Positions 24,644 through 33,006 of a stretch of DNA of 64,000 nucleotides are shown here, one piece after another. The stretch lies in assembly GCF_000018045.1 (NCBI RefSeq), contig NC_009792.1, positions 4,340,001 through 4,404,000 on the forward strand. The letters are read 5' to 3'. Both the position numbers and the translations under genes were made by a program. Within the stretch, counting starts at the first letter, position 1, and every line of letters starts with the position of its first letter. The DNA comes from Citrobacter koseri ATCC BAA-895. GTDB taxonomy: Bacteria; Pseudomonadota; Gammaproteobacteria; Enterobacterales; Enterobacteriaceae. Under the pieces are notes generated by a model. That model was not told the DNA's origin and made no database searches. It saw only the letters and a program-made list of their open reading frames with translations.

Positions 24644-26545
24644 ATGATTGTTTTCTCCTCGTTACAAATTCGTCGCGGCGTGCGCGTCTTGCTGGACAAT
24701 GCCACCGCCACCATCAACCCGGGACAGAAGGTCGGCCTGGTGGGTAAGAATGGCTGCGGTAAATCTACCCTGCTGGCATTGCTGAAAAATGAAATCAGCG
24801 CCGATGCAGGCGGCGTGACCTTTCCCGGTAACTGGCAGCTGGCGTGGGTGAATCAGGAAACACCCGCGCTTGCGCAGCCCGCGCTGGAGTACGTGATTGA
24901 TGGCGATCGCGAATACCGCCAGCTGGAAGCGCAGTTGCACGACGCCAACGAACGTAACGACGGACACGCCATCGCCACCGTACACGGCAAGCTCGACGCC
25001 ATCGACGCCTGGACCGTGCGCTCACGCGCCGCCAGCCTGCTCCACGGCCTCGGTTTTAGCAACGAACAGCTTGAACGTCCGGTCAGCGACTTCTCCGGTG
25101 GCTGGCGCATGCGCCTTAACCTGGCCCAGGCGCTGATTTGCCGTTCTGACCTGCTGCTGCTCGATGAACCGACCAACCACCTCGATCTTGATGCCGTTAT
25201 CTGGCTGGAAAAATGGCTGAAGAGCTATCAGGGCACTCTGATTCTGATTTCGCACGACCGCGACTTCCTCGATCCGGTGGTAGACAAAATCATTCATATC
25301 GAACAGCAAACCCTGTTCGAATACACCGGCAACTACAGCGCATTTGAAGTGCAGCGCGCGACCCGGCTGGCCCAGCAGCAGGCGATGTACGAGAGCCAGC
25401 AGGAGCGCGTGGCGCATCTGCAAAGTTATATCGACCGTTTCCGCGCCAAAGCGACAAAAGCGAAGCAGGCGCAGAGCCGTATCAAAATGCTGGAGCGTAT
25501 GGAGCTTATCGCCCCCGCGCATGTCGATAACCCGTTCCACTTCAGCTTCCGCGCGCCGGAAAGCCTGCCCAACCCGCTGCTGAAAATGGAGAAAGTGAGC
25601 GCCGGGTATGGCGATCGCATCATTCTGGACTCCATTAAGCTGAATCTGGTGCCCGGTTCACGCATCGGGCTGTTGGGGCGCAACGGCGCCGGTAAATCAA
25701 CGCTCATCAAGCTGCTGGCGGGCGAGCTTGCGCCTGCCAGCGGTGAAATCGGTCTGGCGAAGGGCATTAAACTCGGTTACTTCGCTCAGCATCAGCTGGA
25801 GTATTTGCGAGCGGATGAATCGCCGCTGCAACATCTGGCGCGACTGGCGCCGCAGGAGCTGGAGCAGAAACTGCGCGATTACCTCGGCGGGTTTGGCTTC
25901 CAGGGCGATAAGGTCAGCGAAGAGACCCGCCGCTTCTCCGGTGGTGAAAAAGCGCGTCTGGTGCTGGCATTGATCGTCTGGCAGCGCCCTAATCTGCTGC
26001 TGCTTGATGAACCAACCAACCACCTTGACCTCGATATGCGTCAGGCGCTGACCGAAGCGCTCATCGAATTTGAAGGCGCGCTGGTGGTCGTCTCGCACGA
26101 CCGTCACCTGCTACGCTCCACCACCGACGATCTCTATCTGGTTCACGACCATAAAGTCGAGCCGTTCGATGGCGATCTGGAAGACTATCAGCAGTGGCTG
26201 AGCGACGTGCAGAAACAGGAAAACCAGCCTGATGACGCCCCGAAAGAGAACGCCAACAGCGCCCAGGCGCGTAAGGATCAGAAGCGTCGCGAAGCCGAAC
26301 TGCGTGCCCAGACCCAGCCGCTGCGTAAAGAGATCGCCCGTCTGGAAAAAGAGATGGAAAAGCTGAACGCGAAACTGGCGCAAGCGGAAGAAAAACTGGG
26401 CGACAGCGAACTGTACGACCAGAGCCGCAAAGCGGAACTGACAGAATGCCTGCAACAGCAGGCCAGCGCCAAATCCGGGCTGGAAGAGTGCGAGATGGCC
26501 TGGCTGGAAGCGCAGGAACAGCTTGAGCAGATGCTGGCCGACTAA
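24644..26545 (+). CDS. yheS: ABC-F family ATPase YheS
   Basis: ABC-F proteins have two ATPase domains, no membrane domain, and act on ribosomes. In this 633-residue protein the first ABC domain (1-240) has Walker A GKNGCGKST and signature FSGGW, and the second (310-525) has GRNGAGKST and FSGGE. Walker B LLLDEPTNHLDL occurs in both. The interdomain linker (about 240-300) and a long charged coiled-coil tail (530-633) are typical of the Uup/YheS group. The exact role in translation is inferred from the family. Confidence 0.95.
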   Translation: MIVFSSLQIRRGVRVLLDNATATINPGQKVGLVGKNGCGKSTLLALLKNEISADAGGVTFPGNWQLAWVNQETPALAQPALEYVIDGDREYRQLEAQLHDANERNDGHAIATVHGKLDAIDAWTVRSRAASLLHGLGFSNEQLERPVSDFSGGWRMRLNLAQALICRSDLLLLDEPTNHLDLDAVIWLEKWLKSYQGTLILISHDRDFLDPVVDKIIHIEQQTLFEYTGNYSAFEVQRATRLAQQQAMYESQQERVAHLQSYIDRFRAKATKAKQAQSRIKMLERMELIAPAHVDNPFHFSFRAPESLPNPLLKMEKVSAGYGDRIILDSIKLNLVPGSRIGLLGRNGAGKSTLIKLLAGELAPASGEIGLAKGIKLGYFAQHQLEYLRADESPLQHLARLAPQELEQKLRDYLGGFGFQGDKVSEETRRFSGGEKARLVLALIVWQRPNLLLLDEPTNHLDLDMRQALTEALIEFEGALVVVSHDRHLLRSTTDDLYLVHDHKVEPFDGDLEDYQQWLSDVQKQENQPDDAPKENANSAQARKDQKRREAELRAQTQPLRKEIARLEKEMEKLNAKLAQAEEKLGDSELYDQSRKAELTECLQQQASAKSGLEECEMAWLEAQEQLEQMLAD

Positions 26546-26561
26546 CTTCGGGAATATGACG

Positions 26562-27494
26562 ATGAATCCGCTGATAACCAACGATATCACCTTTCGCAAG
26601 TTAAGCATCTTCATGACGTTTATGGAGAAAGGCAATATTGCCCGGACGGCGGAGGCGCTGGATATCAGCGGGGTCAGCGTTCATCGCGCGCTGCATACGC
26701 TGGAAGAGAATGTTCGCTGTCCGCTGTTCGTGCATAAAGGACGTAATCTGATCCCGCAACCGGCGGCGTGGACGCTGCTGGAGTATTGCCAGGAGGTCAG
26801 CCAGTTGATGGCGCGCGGGCTGGAAGAGGCGCGCAAAACGGCAGGGATCGGCCAGGGGCGTCTGCGCGTGGGTACGCTCTACTCTCTGACGCTGGAAACC
26901 GTCCCGCATCTGATCATGGGGATGAAACTGCGCCGACCGGATCTCGAACTGGATCTGACAATGGGCTCCAACGAAGCGCTGCTGAGAATGCTGGAAGACG
27001 GAATGCTGGATGCGATCCTGATCTCCATTTCGGAAAGCGCTATCGATCGCAACAGTCTGGAAGTGCTGCCGCTGTTTCATGACGATATTTATCTCGCCGC
27101 ACCGGCGACGGCAACGCTTGACACCTCCTCGCCCGCCGATCTGCGTGATTACCGGGATCAGAAGTTTGTCTCACTGGCGGAAGGCTTTGCCACCTATGCG
27201 GGCTTCCAGGAAGCCTTTCATATTGCCGGGTTTGAACCAGAGATTGTCACCCGTGTGAACGACATCTTCTCGATGCTCAGTCTGGTGCAGGCGGGCGTCG
27301 GTTTCACTCTGATGCCGGGACGCATGAAGAAGATGTACGAGAATTCCGTACAGTTGCTGAAGCTGTCGCAGCCATACCAGATGCAGCAGCTCATCGCCAT
27401 TGTCTTCGCCCGCAACCGCGAGCGCGACCCTAATCTGCTGGCGCTGGCCGCCGAAGGGCGCATGTACGCGCGTAGCCTTAATCCGGGCGCCTGA
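26562..27494 (+). CDS. mdcR: LysR-type regulator of malonate decarboxylase genes
   Basis: The N-terminus (ITFRKLSIFMTFMEKGNIAR, residues about 9-28) starts a winged helix-turn-helix, and the rest is a LysR effector domain (about 95-300). The product has 310 residues from the ATG at 26562; an ATG two codons upstream (26556) is possible, but the GGGA element fits 26562 better. It lies 16 nt after yheS on the same strand and converges on mdcH. Similarity to Klebsiella MdcR (MEKGNIARTAEAL) and the location support control of mdcA-H, probably with malonate as effector. Confidence 0.9.
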   Translation: MNPLITNDITFRKLSIFMTFMEKGNIARTAEALDISGVSVHRALHTLEENVRCPLFVHKGRNLIPQPAAWTLLEYCQEVSQLMARGLEEARKTAGIGQGRLRVGTLYSLTLETVPHLIMGMKLRRPDLELDLTMGSNEALLRMLEDGMLDAILISISESAIDRNSLEVLPLFHDDIYLAAPATATLDTSSPADLRDYRDQKFVSLAEGFATYAGFQEAFHIAGFEPEIVTRVNDIFSMLSLVQAGVGFTLMPGRMKKMYENSVQLLKLSQPYQMQQLIAIVFARNRERDPNLLALAAEGRMYARSLNPGA

Positions 27495-27496
27495 TC

Positions 27497-27604
27497 GCCG
27501 GATGGCGACGCTGCGCGTCTTATCCGGCCTACGAGGTTGCGTGTTGGCCATCCGGCCTACAACGGGTGCGAGCCGTAGGCCCGATAAGCGCAGCGCCATC
27601 GGGC
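27497..27604. repeat. REP elements between mdcR and mdcH
   Basis: Two outer REP units (GCCGGATGGCGACG...TTATCCGGCCTAC and GTAGGCCCGATAAGCGCAGC) and a partial central one fill the space between convergent mdcR and mdcH. No Rho-independent terminator is obvious, so the REPs probably mark the 3' ends. Confidence 0.8.
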
Positions 27605-27611
27605 AATCGCA

Positions 27612-28508
27612 CTAGCCTCTAAGCCGTTTTGCCAGATGCACCGCGACATCCACCCCGCTGCGCTCCAGCGAAACAGACTCACCTTCCCACTCCGCCTGTC
27701 GCGTTAAGCAAGTCAACACGCCGCCGGGCGGCATTTCAATCGCCAGCCGCGCCTCGCGCTCGTTGGCGGAGATCGCCGCATCCTGCCAGCGCACCGTCCG
27801 CGCCATGTTCATCGCCAGGTCGTCAGCAATACGTTCCGGCTGCCACAGCACACGCCCGGTACTACCGCTGAGGTATGCACAGCGCGGACGGGAGAGCGTC
27901 ACATGACGGAACGCCTCCACCAGCTGCTGTGCCGGTTCCGCCAGCAGAGCGCAGTGCGACGGCACGCTCACCGCCAGACGGTGGGCTTTACTCGCGCCTT
28001 TATCCAGCGCCCGCTTCGCAACATCCGCCATCGCCTCATCGTTACCGGCAATCACAATCTGGGTTTCCGCATTCAGGTTAGCGATAAAGGTTCCACTGCC
28101 TGCAACCAGCGACTCCACCTGCGGCAAGGTCAGCCCCATAATCGCCGTCAGGCCGTAACCGTGCGGATACGCCTGCTCCATCAAATCACCGCGCAGGGCC
28201 ACCAGCGTCAGCGCGTCGGTAAACTCCAGCGCTCCGGCGATCACCGCCGCTGGATACGCGCCGATGGACAGGCCGCTGACAATATCCGGCGCGACGCCGC
28301 GACGTTCCAGCTCGCGCGCCCACGCCACCCCGGCAATCAGCAGAGCAAGCTGTACCGCCCGGGTATGTTGCAGCGCGTCCGGGGTATCAAGCGTATTCGC
28401 CTCCGCCCCCAGCACCTCGCGCGCCAGCGCTAACTCCGTTCCCGGAAGGTTTTGCAGCATACCTGCATACTGCGTCCCCTGCCCCGGAAAGGTAAACAGG
28501 ATTTTCAT
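27612..28508 (-). CDS. mdcH: Malonate decarboxylase epsilon subunit (malonyl-CoA:ACP transacylase)
   Basis: MdcH moves malonyl from CoA to the thiol of the prosthetic group on MdcC, priming the enzyme before acetyl exchange. The 298-residue protein has the acyltransferase fold: FTFPGQGTQ at 6-13, nucleophile Ser81 in GLSIGAYPAA, and a probable catalytic His in VPSHCALLA near 195. The family resemblance is to FabD. It is the last gene of the mdc operon, abutting mdcG with no gap. Confidence 0.95.
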   Translation of the reverse strand: MKILFTFPGQGTQYAGMLQNLPGTELALAREVLGAEANTLDTPDALQHTRAVQLALLIAGVAWARELERRGVAPDIVSGLSIGAYPAAVIAGALEFTDALTLVALRGDLMEQAYPHGYGLTAIMGLTLPQVESLVAGSGTFIANLNAETQIVIAGNDEAMADVAKRALDKGASKAHRLAVSVPSHCALLAEPAQQLVEAFRHVTLSRPRCAYLSGSTGRVLWQPERIADDLAMNMARTVRWQDAAISANEREARLAIEMPPGGVLTCLTRQAEWEGESVSLERSGVDVAVHLAKRLRG

Positions 28509-29126
28509 TTACTCCTCCCTGCGCCACGGGTCGCTGACCAGCCGCGGCCCCTGCGACGTTTTTAACAGCGCTTTGCCATCGCGCAGCCATTCGTTCAGCG
28601 CAAACGCGCCGTGCGGCGTTTCCACCTGGGTATCCGCACGGCAAAGCCCGCCCGTCAGTTGCTGCCGCCATTTCTCCAGCAGCTCGCGAGAGAGCGGCTG
28701 CCGGGCGCGAATCAGCAAATCCAGATCGCTTGCGGCGTGGATCACCGGGAGCCCGGTCGCCAGCGCGTAGCCGGTACTGCCGGTAATCCCCCACGTCCAC
28801 GGCCATGCCTGTTGCGTCAGTAATAACGCCACCTGAACTGGTGGCTGCGAGATAAAGGGCGAGCGCAGCAGCATCTGTGGGTCAACCAGCGATTCCGGCG
28901 TACAGACGCGGGTAATGGCATCTGGTTGAGCCCAGCCCGCCGCGCGCTGGTCGCGCTTTATGCCGCGAACGCCGACGGGAATGCGCCCCTGCGCATCAAC
29001 ATCACGCCGTACCACCACCGGCAGGCGGGTATGCCAGACGTCATCCACCCAGGATTCCGTGACACCTTCCAGCGCGCTTCGCGCGTTAAGCCAGATAAGA
29101 TCGTGGGGGCGTAATGTTGTGTTCAT
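28509..29126 (-). CDS. mdcG: Phosphoribosyl-dephospho-CoA transferase (holo-ACP synthase)
   Basis: MdcG attaches 2'-(5''-phosphoribosyl)-3'-dephospho-CoA to the MdcC serine, releasing pyrophosphate. The 205-residue protein shows a nucleotidyltransferase motif: GSTGYALATGL at 116-126 followed by SDLDLL, placing Asp134 and Asp136 exactly where the catalytic aspartates of the Klebsiella enzyme are reported. It is 3 nt after mdcF and contiguous with mdcH. Confidence 0.95.
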   Translation of the reverse strand: MNTTLRPHDLIWLNARSALEGVTESWVDDVWHTRLPVVVRRDVDAQGRIPVGVRGIKRDQRAAGWAQPDAITRVCTPESLVDPQMLLRSPFISQPPVQVALLLTQQAWPWTWGITGSTGYALATGLPVIHAASDLDLLIRARQPLSRELLEKWRQQLTGGLCRADTQVETPHGAFALNEWLRDGKALLKTSQGPRLVSDPWRREE

Positions 29127-29129
29127 GCT

Positions 29130-30089
29130 TTAGAGTCCTGAAGTCAACGAGATAAACAACGGCAGCGACAGGATACACAGGACCGAGCTTAACAGCAGCA
29201 CGGCTTCTGCATCCGGCGACTGCACGCCGAAGCGATTACCGAACACCACGCCGAAGAAACCGGCAGACAGCGCAATCATCAGGATAGCGGTGATCGCCAC
29301 CGAGCCATGCAGGCCGAAAATCAGCACGATCCCCCAGGCAATCGCCGGTTGAATCAGTAGCTTGGCAATGGTGGAGGTAATAACCATCGTGTTGATCTGC
29401 AACTTACGCGCAGAAAGGATCACCCCGGTCAGGAACAGCGCCGCCGCAGTGGCGGCCAGGCCCAGCGGTTTGATCGCCGCCAGAACCAGCTCCGGCATCT
29501 TGATACCGATAGCGGAGAGAATGACCCCCAGCAGCGGCCCCATCACGATCGGTTTCTTGATTGAACGCCACATCAGCACCGGCAGCATAGACAGAGTAGA
29601 ACCTGAGTTACCGCCTTCCGCACGCGCTTTCTCACGCTCCAGAATCAGCAGGCAGAACGGCGTCATCAGCACGGAACCGCAGGCAATGGAAACCGCGACG
29701 GAGAGCGACGTTGACGGCCCTTCGCCCAGCACGCTACCGAGAATCGGCAGGCCAAGCGCGGCGTAGTTTGGCAGAGCGACGGTCAGGGTCAGCACGGCCG
29801 CATCCTGCGGTGATTTTTTAAATACCTTCGTTGCCAGAAAATAGATAGCGGCGTAGGTGATCCACATCGCCAGCGTCAGCACCAGAATCAGCGGCGACTG
29901 CGCGACAATACCCGTCCAGGGCGTTTGTACCGTGGCGCTAAACAGCGCAGCGGGGAGTGCAAAATCCATGACGAAAATGTTGAGCAGGGAAACATTCTTG
30001 TTATCAACCATTTTGGCCTTCCCGGCCCAGAACCCCAGCAACATGATGACAAAAATCGGTGCAAGAGCATGAACAATCACGTAAGTCAT
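29130..30089 (-). CDS. mdcF: Malonate transporter MdcF (auxin efflux carrier family)
   Basis: A 319-residue membrane protein with about ten hydrophobic segments and the AEC-family fold. Family members carry malonate or auxin-like anions with protons or sodium. The position inside mdcABCDEFGH, between mdcE and mdcG, makes malonate the likely substrate. A 124-nt gap to mdcE is the largest inside the operon and could hold a processing site or secondary signal. Confidence 0.92.
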   Translation of the reverse strand: MTYVIVHALAPIFVIMLLGFWAGKAKMVDNKNVSLLNIFVMDFALPAALFSATVQTPWTGIVAQSPLILVLTLAMWITYAAIYFLATKVFKKSPQDAAVLTLTVALPNYAALGLPILGSVLGEGPSTSLSVAVSIACGSVLMTPFCLLILEREKARAEGGNSGSTLSMLPVLMWRSIKKPIVMGPLLGVILSAIGIKMPELVLAAIKPLGLAATAAALFLTGVILSARKLQINTMVITSTIAKLLIQPAIAWGIVLIFGLHGSVAITAILMIALSAGFFGVVFGNRFGVQSPDAEAVLLLSSVLCILSLPLFISLTSGL

Positions 30090-30213
30090 AAATCACCTGT
30101 AATGAATAAAAGAGTTAGCACGGACGCGATGATTATTATTTTCAGGATGCAGGTCGCCTCACGGACGCAACGGGCGCGCCCGTGGGGTTATGCATCTGGC
30201 AGGTCTCTTTTAC

Positions 30214-31017
30214 TTACCAGCTCGCCCGCATGCGTTCGCGTACAAGAGCAGAACTACGACGATTGTCGGCACCCAGACGGTTTTTCAGCGTCGGCTCCTG
30301 ACGAGCATCGCTGATGGCCTGTTGCAGAGTGGCCGTCACCAACGTCAGATCGTTTGCCGAAGGAACATCTGGATTACTGATATCCAGCAGACTGGAGAGC
30401 AGTCCCAGCGTGGCGTAGTTACTGATGTCGTACGCCATCGGCGGAATAGTGGCCGCCAGTTTTTCCAGCGACTCGACGGTACGCAGGGTGATACGTGCCG
30501 CAGACTCTTTACCCATCGCGTGGATCAGCACGCCTTTGTCGTTGAAGGCAATCAGGCGGTTGGCCTGATAACCGTGCGCCAGAAACGCGCCAGACATCGC
30601 CTTGCCGACGATAAGGCCAATCACCGGATGGCCCGCCAGACGCGCATTGCCATACGCCGCTGCCGCACCGGCCAGCGCCTGGTGAATACCAAATCCCTCT
30701 TCACGGCGACCGTAGGCCTGGCTGGGCACATCAATCACCGCCACGATCGGGCGCTTAACAGCGTTATCAGCATCGGCAGCCACGGTTTCGCTGACCACTT
30801 TTGCAAGCGTCCAGCCTTCCAGCAGACCAACCTCGCCTTTTGCGGCGCGTGGGTAATGGTTGTTAGCATCCGGCACTACCGCGATAAAGCGCGCCGTTTC
30901 ACCGTTCAGCTCACCGTCTGCGGCCTGCACGGAGGGGCACAGCCCTTCGAGCCGTCTGGCGTTCGGTACGAGGGCTTGCAGCCATAACTCGCCACGGCTT
31001 ATTGCGTTACTCATCAT
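30214..31017 (-). CDS. mdcE: Malonate decarboxylase gamma subunit (decarboxylase)
   Basis: MdcE and MdcD form the malonyl-S-ACP decarboxylase, which turns malonyl-S-ACP into acetyl-S-ACP and CO2. The 267-residue protein belongs to the carboxyltransferase/crotonase superfamily (GHPVIGLIVGKAMSGAFLAH is an oxyanion-hole-type segment). Its start overlaps the mdcD stop by 4 nt. Complex-forming subunits are thus coupled in translation. Confidence 0.95.
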   Translation of the reverse strand: MMSNAISRGELWLQALVPNARRLEGLCPSVQAADGELNGETARFIAVVPDANNHYPRAAKGEVGLLEGWTLAKVVSETVAADADNAVKRPIVAVIDVPSQAYGRREEGFGIHQALAGAAAAYGNARLAGHPVIGLIVGKAMSGAFLAHGYQANRLIAFNDKGVLIHAMGKESAARITLRTVESLEKLAATIPPMAYDISNYATLGLLSSLLDISNPDVPSANDLTLVTATLQQAISDARQEPTLKNRLGADNRRSSALVRERMRASW

Positions 31018-31847
31018 TTCACCTCCCGGGCAAAGAGCGCGTTAATCTGTTCTGAATCGGCCTGTTTGCGGGTGTCGAAATGGCTCAGACGGTTCAGATA
31101 ATCGTCGTAGTTATCGGTGCGGTGTTTTGCCGGAACGCCTTTCGCCAGCGCATCGTTCATCGCCGCTTTCACCGCGTTGACGCCATCGCCAACCAGCGCA
31201 TCCACCAGCCCGCTTTGATAGCGCACTTCGCCACCGGTCATGCTCCAGATAAACGGGCGGTCACGGGAGTCATATTCTTCAATCCCGGCTTCCTGTTCGA
31301 TAACCTGCGGGCCGTTCAGACCCAGACGCGCTTCGCGGGTGACAATCAGATAGCTACACAACGCAGCGGCGATAGACATCCCGCCGAAGCAGCCGACAGT
31401 CCCGGCCACAATGCCGACCACCGGGGTATAACGACGCAGGTCAACAATCGCCGCGTGGATGTCGGCAATCGCCGCCAGGCCGAGGTTGGCTTCCTGCAAA
31501 CGCACGCCGCCGGTTTCCAGGCTCAACACCGCCTGCGTCGGAATGCCGTTACGGTTATCTTCCGCCGCCAGCTCCAGCGCCGCCGCCATTTTAGCGCCGG
31601 ACACTTCGCCCATACTGCCGCCCTGGAATGCGCCCTCAATCGCCACAACCACCGCCGGTTTGCCGTTAATAGTGCCTTTCGCCACGACCATACCGTCATC
31701 GGCCTGCGGCACGATGCCCTGCGCACCCAGCCACGGCGACATCACGCCTTCAAACGGGTCGAGCAGTTCGCGGTAGCTGCCTTCATCCAGCAGCGCATGG
31801 GCGCGCTGACGCGCTTTTAATTCGATAAAACTGCGGTCATCACGCAT
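31014..31847 (-). CDS. mdcD: Malonate decarboxylase beta subunit
   Basis: The 277-residue partner of MdcE in the decarboxylase. It has an acetyl-CoA carboxyltransferase-like fold; GIVAGTVGCFGGMSIAAALC near 125-145 is the conserved glycine-rich oxyanion segment, and the N-terminus SFIELKARQRAHALLDEGSY is typical. It overlaps mdcC by 8 nt and mdcE by 4 nt. Confidence 0.95.
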   Translation of the reverse strand: MRDDRSFIELKARQRAHALLDEGSYRELLDPFEGVMSPWLGAQGIVPQADDGMVVAKGTINGKPAVVVAIEGAFQGGSMGEVSGAKMAAALELAAEDNRNGIPTQAVLSLETGGVRLQEANLGLAAIADIHAAIVDLRRYTPVVGIVAGTVGCFGGMSIAAALCSYLIVTREARLGLNGPQVIEQEAGIEEYDSRDRPFIWSMTGGEVRYQSGLVDALVGDGVNAVKAAMNDALAKGVPAKHRTDNYDDYLNRLSHFDTRKQADSEQINALFAREVK

Positions 31848-32139
31848 AGCTCACCTCTTCAAATACCTGTTCGATACGAATGCGCGCTACGCCCGGCGTC
31901 GCGCCGAAGTCGTGGATGGTCAGTTTGCCTGCCGGCAGGCTGCTGACCGTTTGCAGACGGGTAAACAGCGCTTCCCAGCGGCTGCGGCTGTTATCGACGG
32001 AAGTGGTGATATCAATGGTTAACGTCTGGCCCTGGTCGGCGGTGAATAACACCTCCATATCCCCGGAGCCGACAACCCCTGCCAGCGCCCTGCCGCGTAA
32101 TGCGCGGTTGGCTGGCACGGTCAATGTGATTTTTTCCAT
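31840..32139 (-). CDS. mdcC: Malonate decarboxylase acyl carrier protein (delta subunit)
   Basis: MdcC carries the acyl group on a 2'-(5''-phosphoribosyl)-3'-dephospho-CoA arm. The 99-residue protein has the site GVVGSGDMEVLF, whose serine is residue 25, the modified serine in Klebsiella. The fold resembles the citrate lyase gamma chain rather than classical ACP. It lies between mdcB (9 nt) and mdcD (overlap). Confidence 0.95.
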   Translation of the reverse strand: MEKITLTVPANRALRGRALAGVVGSGDMEVLFTADQGQTLTIDITTSVDNSRSRWEALFTRLQTVSSLPAGKLTIHDFGATPGVARIRIEQVFEEVSYA

Positions 32140-32148
32140 AACATCCTC

Positions 32149-33006
32149 TTAATGCTTTGAATAAGACGTTTCGACACGATCGAGAAACAGGGTGGCGGCG
32201 AGCAAGTCCGCCGCGCCGCCCGGCGAGGCGTTCAGCGCCAGCATCTGGCGGTCTAAACGAGCCAGCGCCTGCTCCCCTGCCGGGTGCGCGCTGCCGCCCG
32301 CATGGAGAACGGCGCGCGCGCCATGCTGCATGGCATCCAGCCCCTCCATCCCGGCGCGAGAAAGTACGCAGGTGTCGGTCAGCGAGGTCATGATGGCCAT
32401 CAGCGCATCCAGCCGGGCGTGCATTTCGCTGCTGCCGTTCTGTCGGCTTAGCCGAAGCTGCGGCAGCGCACGCTGCATAATGTGTGGAAACGCCTGCTGT
32501 GCCTCTTCTCTGGCGCCCGGTACGCGATAACGGTGGGTGGCGCGCAGCCCTTTACTGAAGACTTTCGGCGCGGCGTCATCCGGCAGTTTTGCCAGTTCAG
32601 CGGCGGTTGCCGTCACCTGCTGCGCCTTACCCGCGCCGCCGTGCATCGCCACGGCGCTCACCAACAGCCCCAGCGCCCAAATCGCGCCACGGTGGGTGTT
32701 CACGCCGCCCGTTGCCGCCATCATCTGCTGCTCGCCTTCGCGACCGAGTCGCCCTATGGTTTGTCTGAGCGCAATATCAGCCGGACGCCGCCAGCTTTGT
32801 TGCGCCAGCGCCTGAAACGTGGCGGTCAGGCTGTGCGCCGAGCGCTCCATCAGCGCAAGCGATAAATCGTGGTGCGCGCCGTTCCCCCGACTGTCCACCA
32901 GACCGGGCTTCGGGCTTAATCGTGCTTCGTCGATCAGACACTGCGTGGCGGTTCGCGCCAGCCATTCGGCGCCGCCTTCAACCTGAATCCGGGGCAGAAG
33001 TTTCAT
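32149..33006 (-). CDS. mdcB: Triphosphoribosyl-dephospho-CoA synthase
   Basis: MdcB makes the prosthetic-group precursor from ATP and 3'-dephospho-CoA, as CitG does for citrate lyase. I chose the start at 33006 (MKLLPRIQVEGGAEWL), which overlaps the mdcA stop by one base (TAATG) and gives 285 residues; the longer frame to 33054 lies inside mdcA. The conserved segment LSPKPGLVDSRGNGAHHDL near 30-50 is the family signature. Confidence 0.94.
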   Translation of the reverse strand: MKLLPRIQVEGGAEWLARTATQCLIDEARLSPKPGLVDSRGNGAHHDLSLALMERSAHSLTATFQALAQQSWRRPADIALRQTIGRLGREGEQQMMAATGGVNTHRGAIWALGLLVSAVAMHGGAGKAQQVTATAAELAKLPDDAAPKVFSKGLRATHRYRVPGAREEAQQAFPHIMQRALPQLRLSRQNGSSEMHARLDALMAIMTSLTDTCVLSRAGMEGLDAMQHGARAVLHAGGSAHPAGEQALARLDRQMLALNASPGGAADLLAATLFLDRVETSYSKH

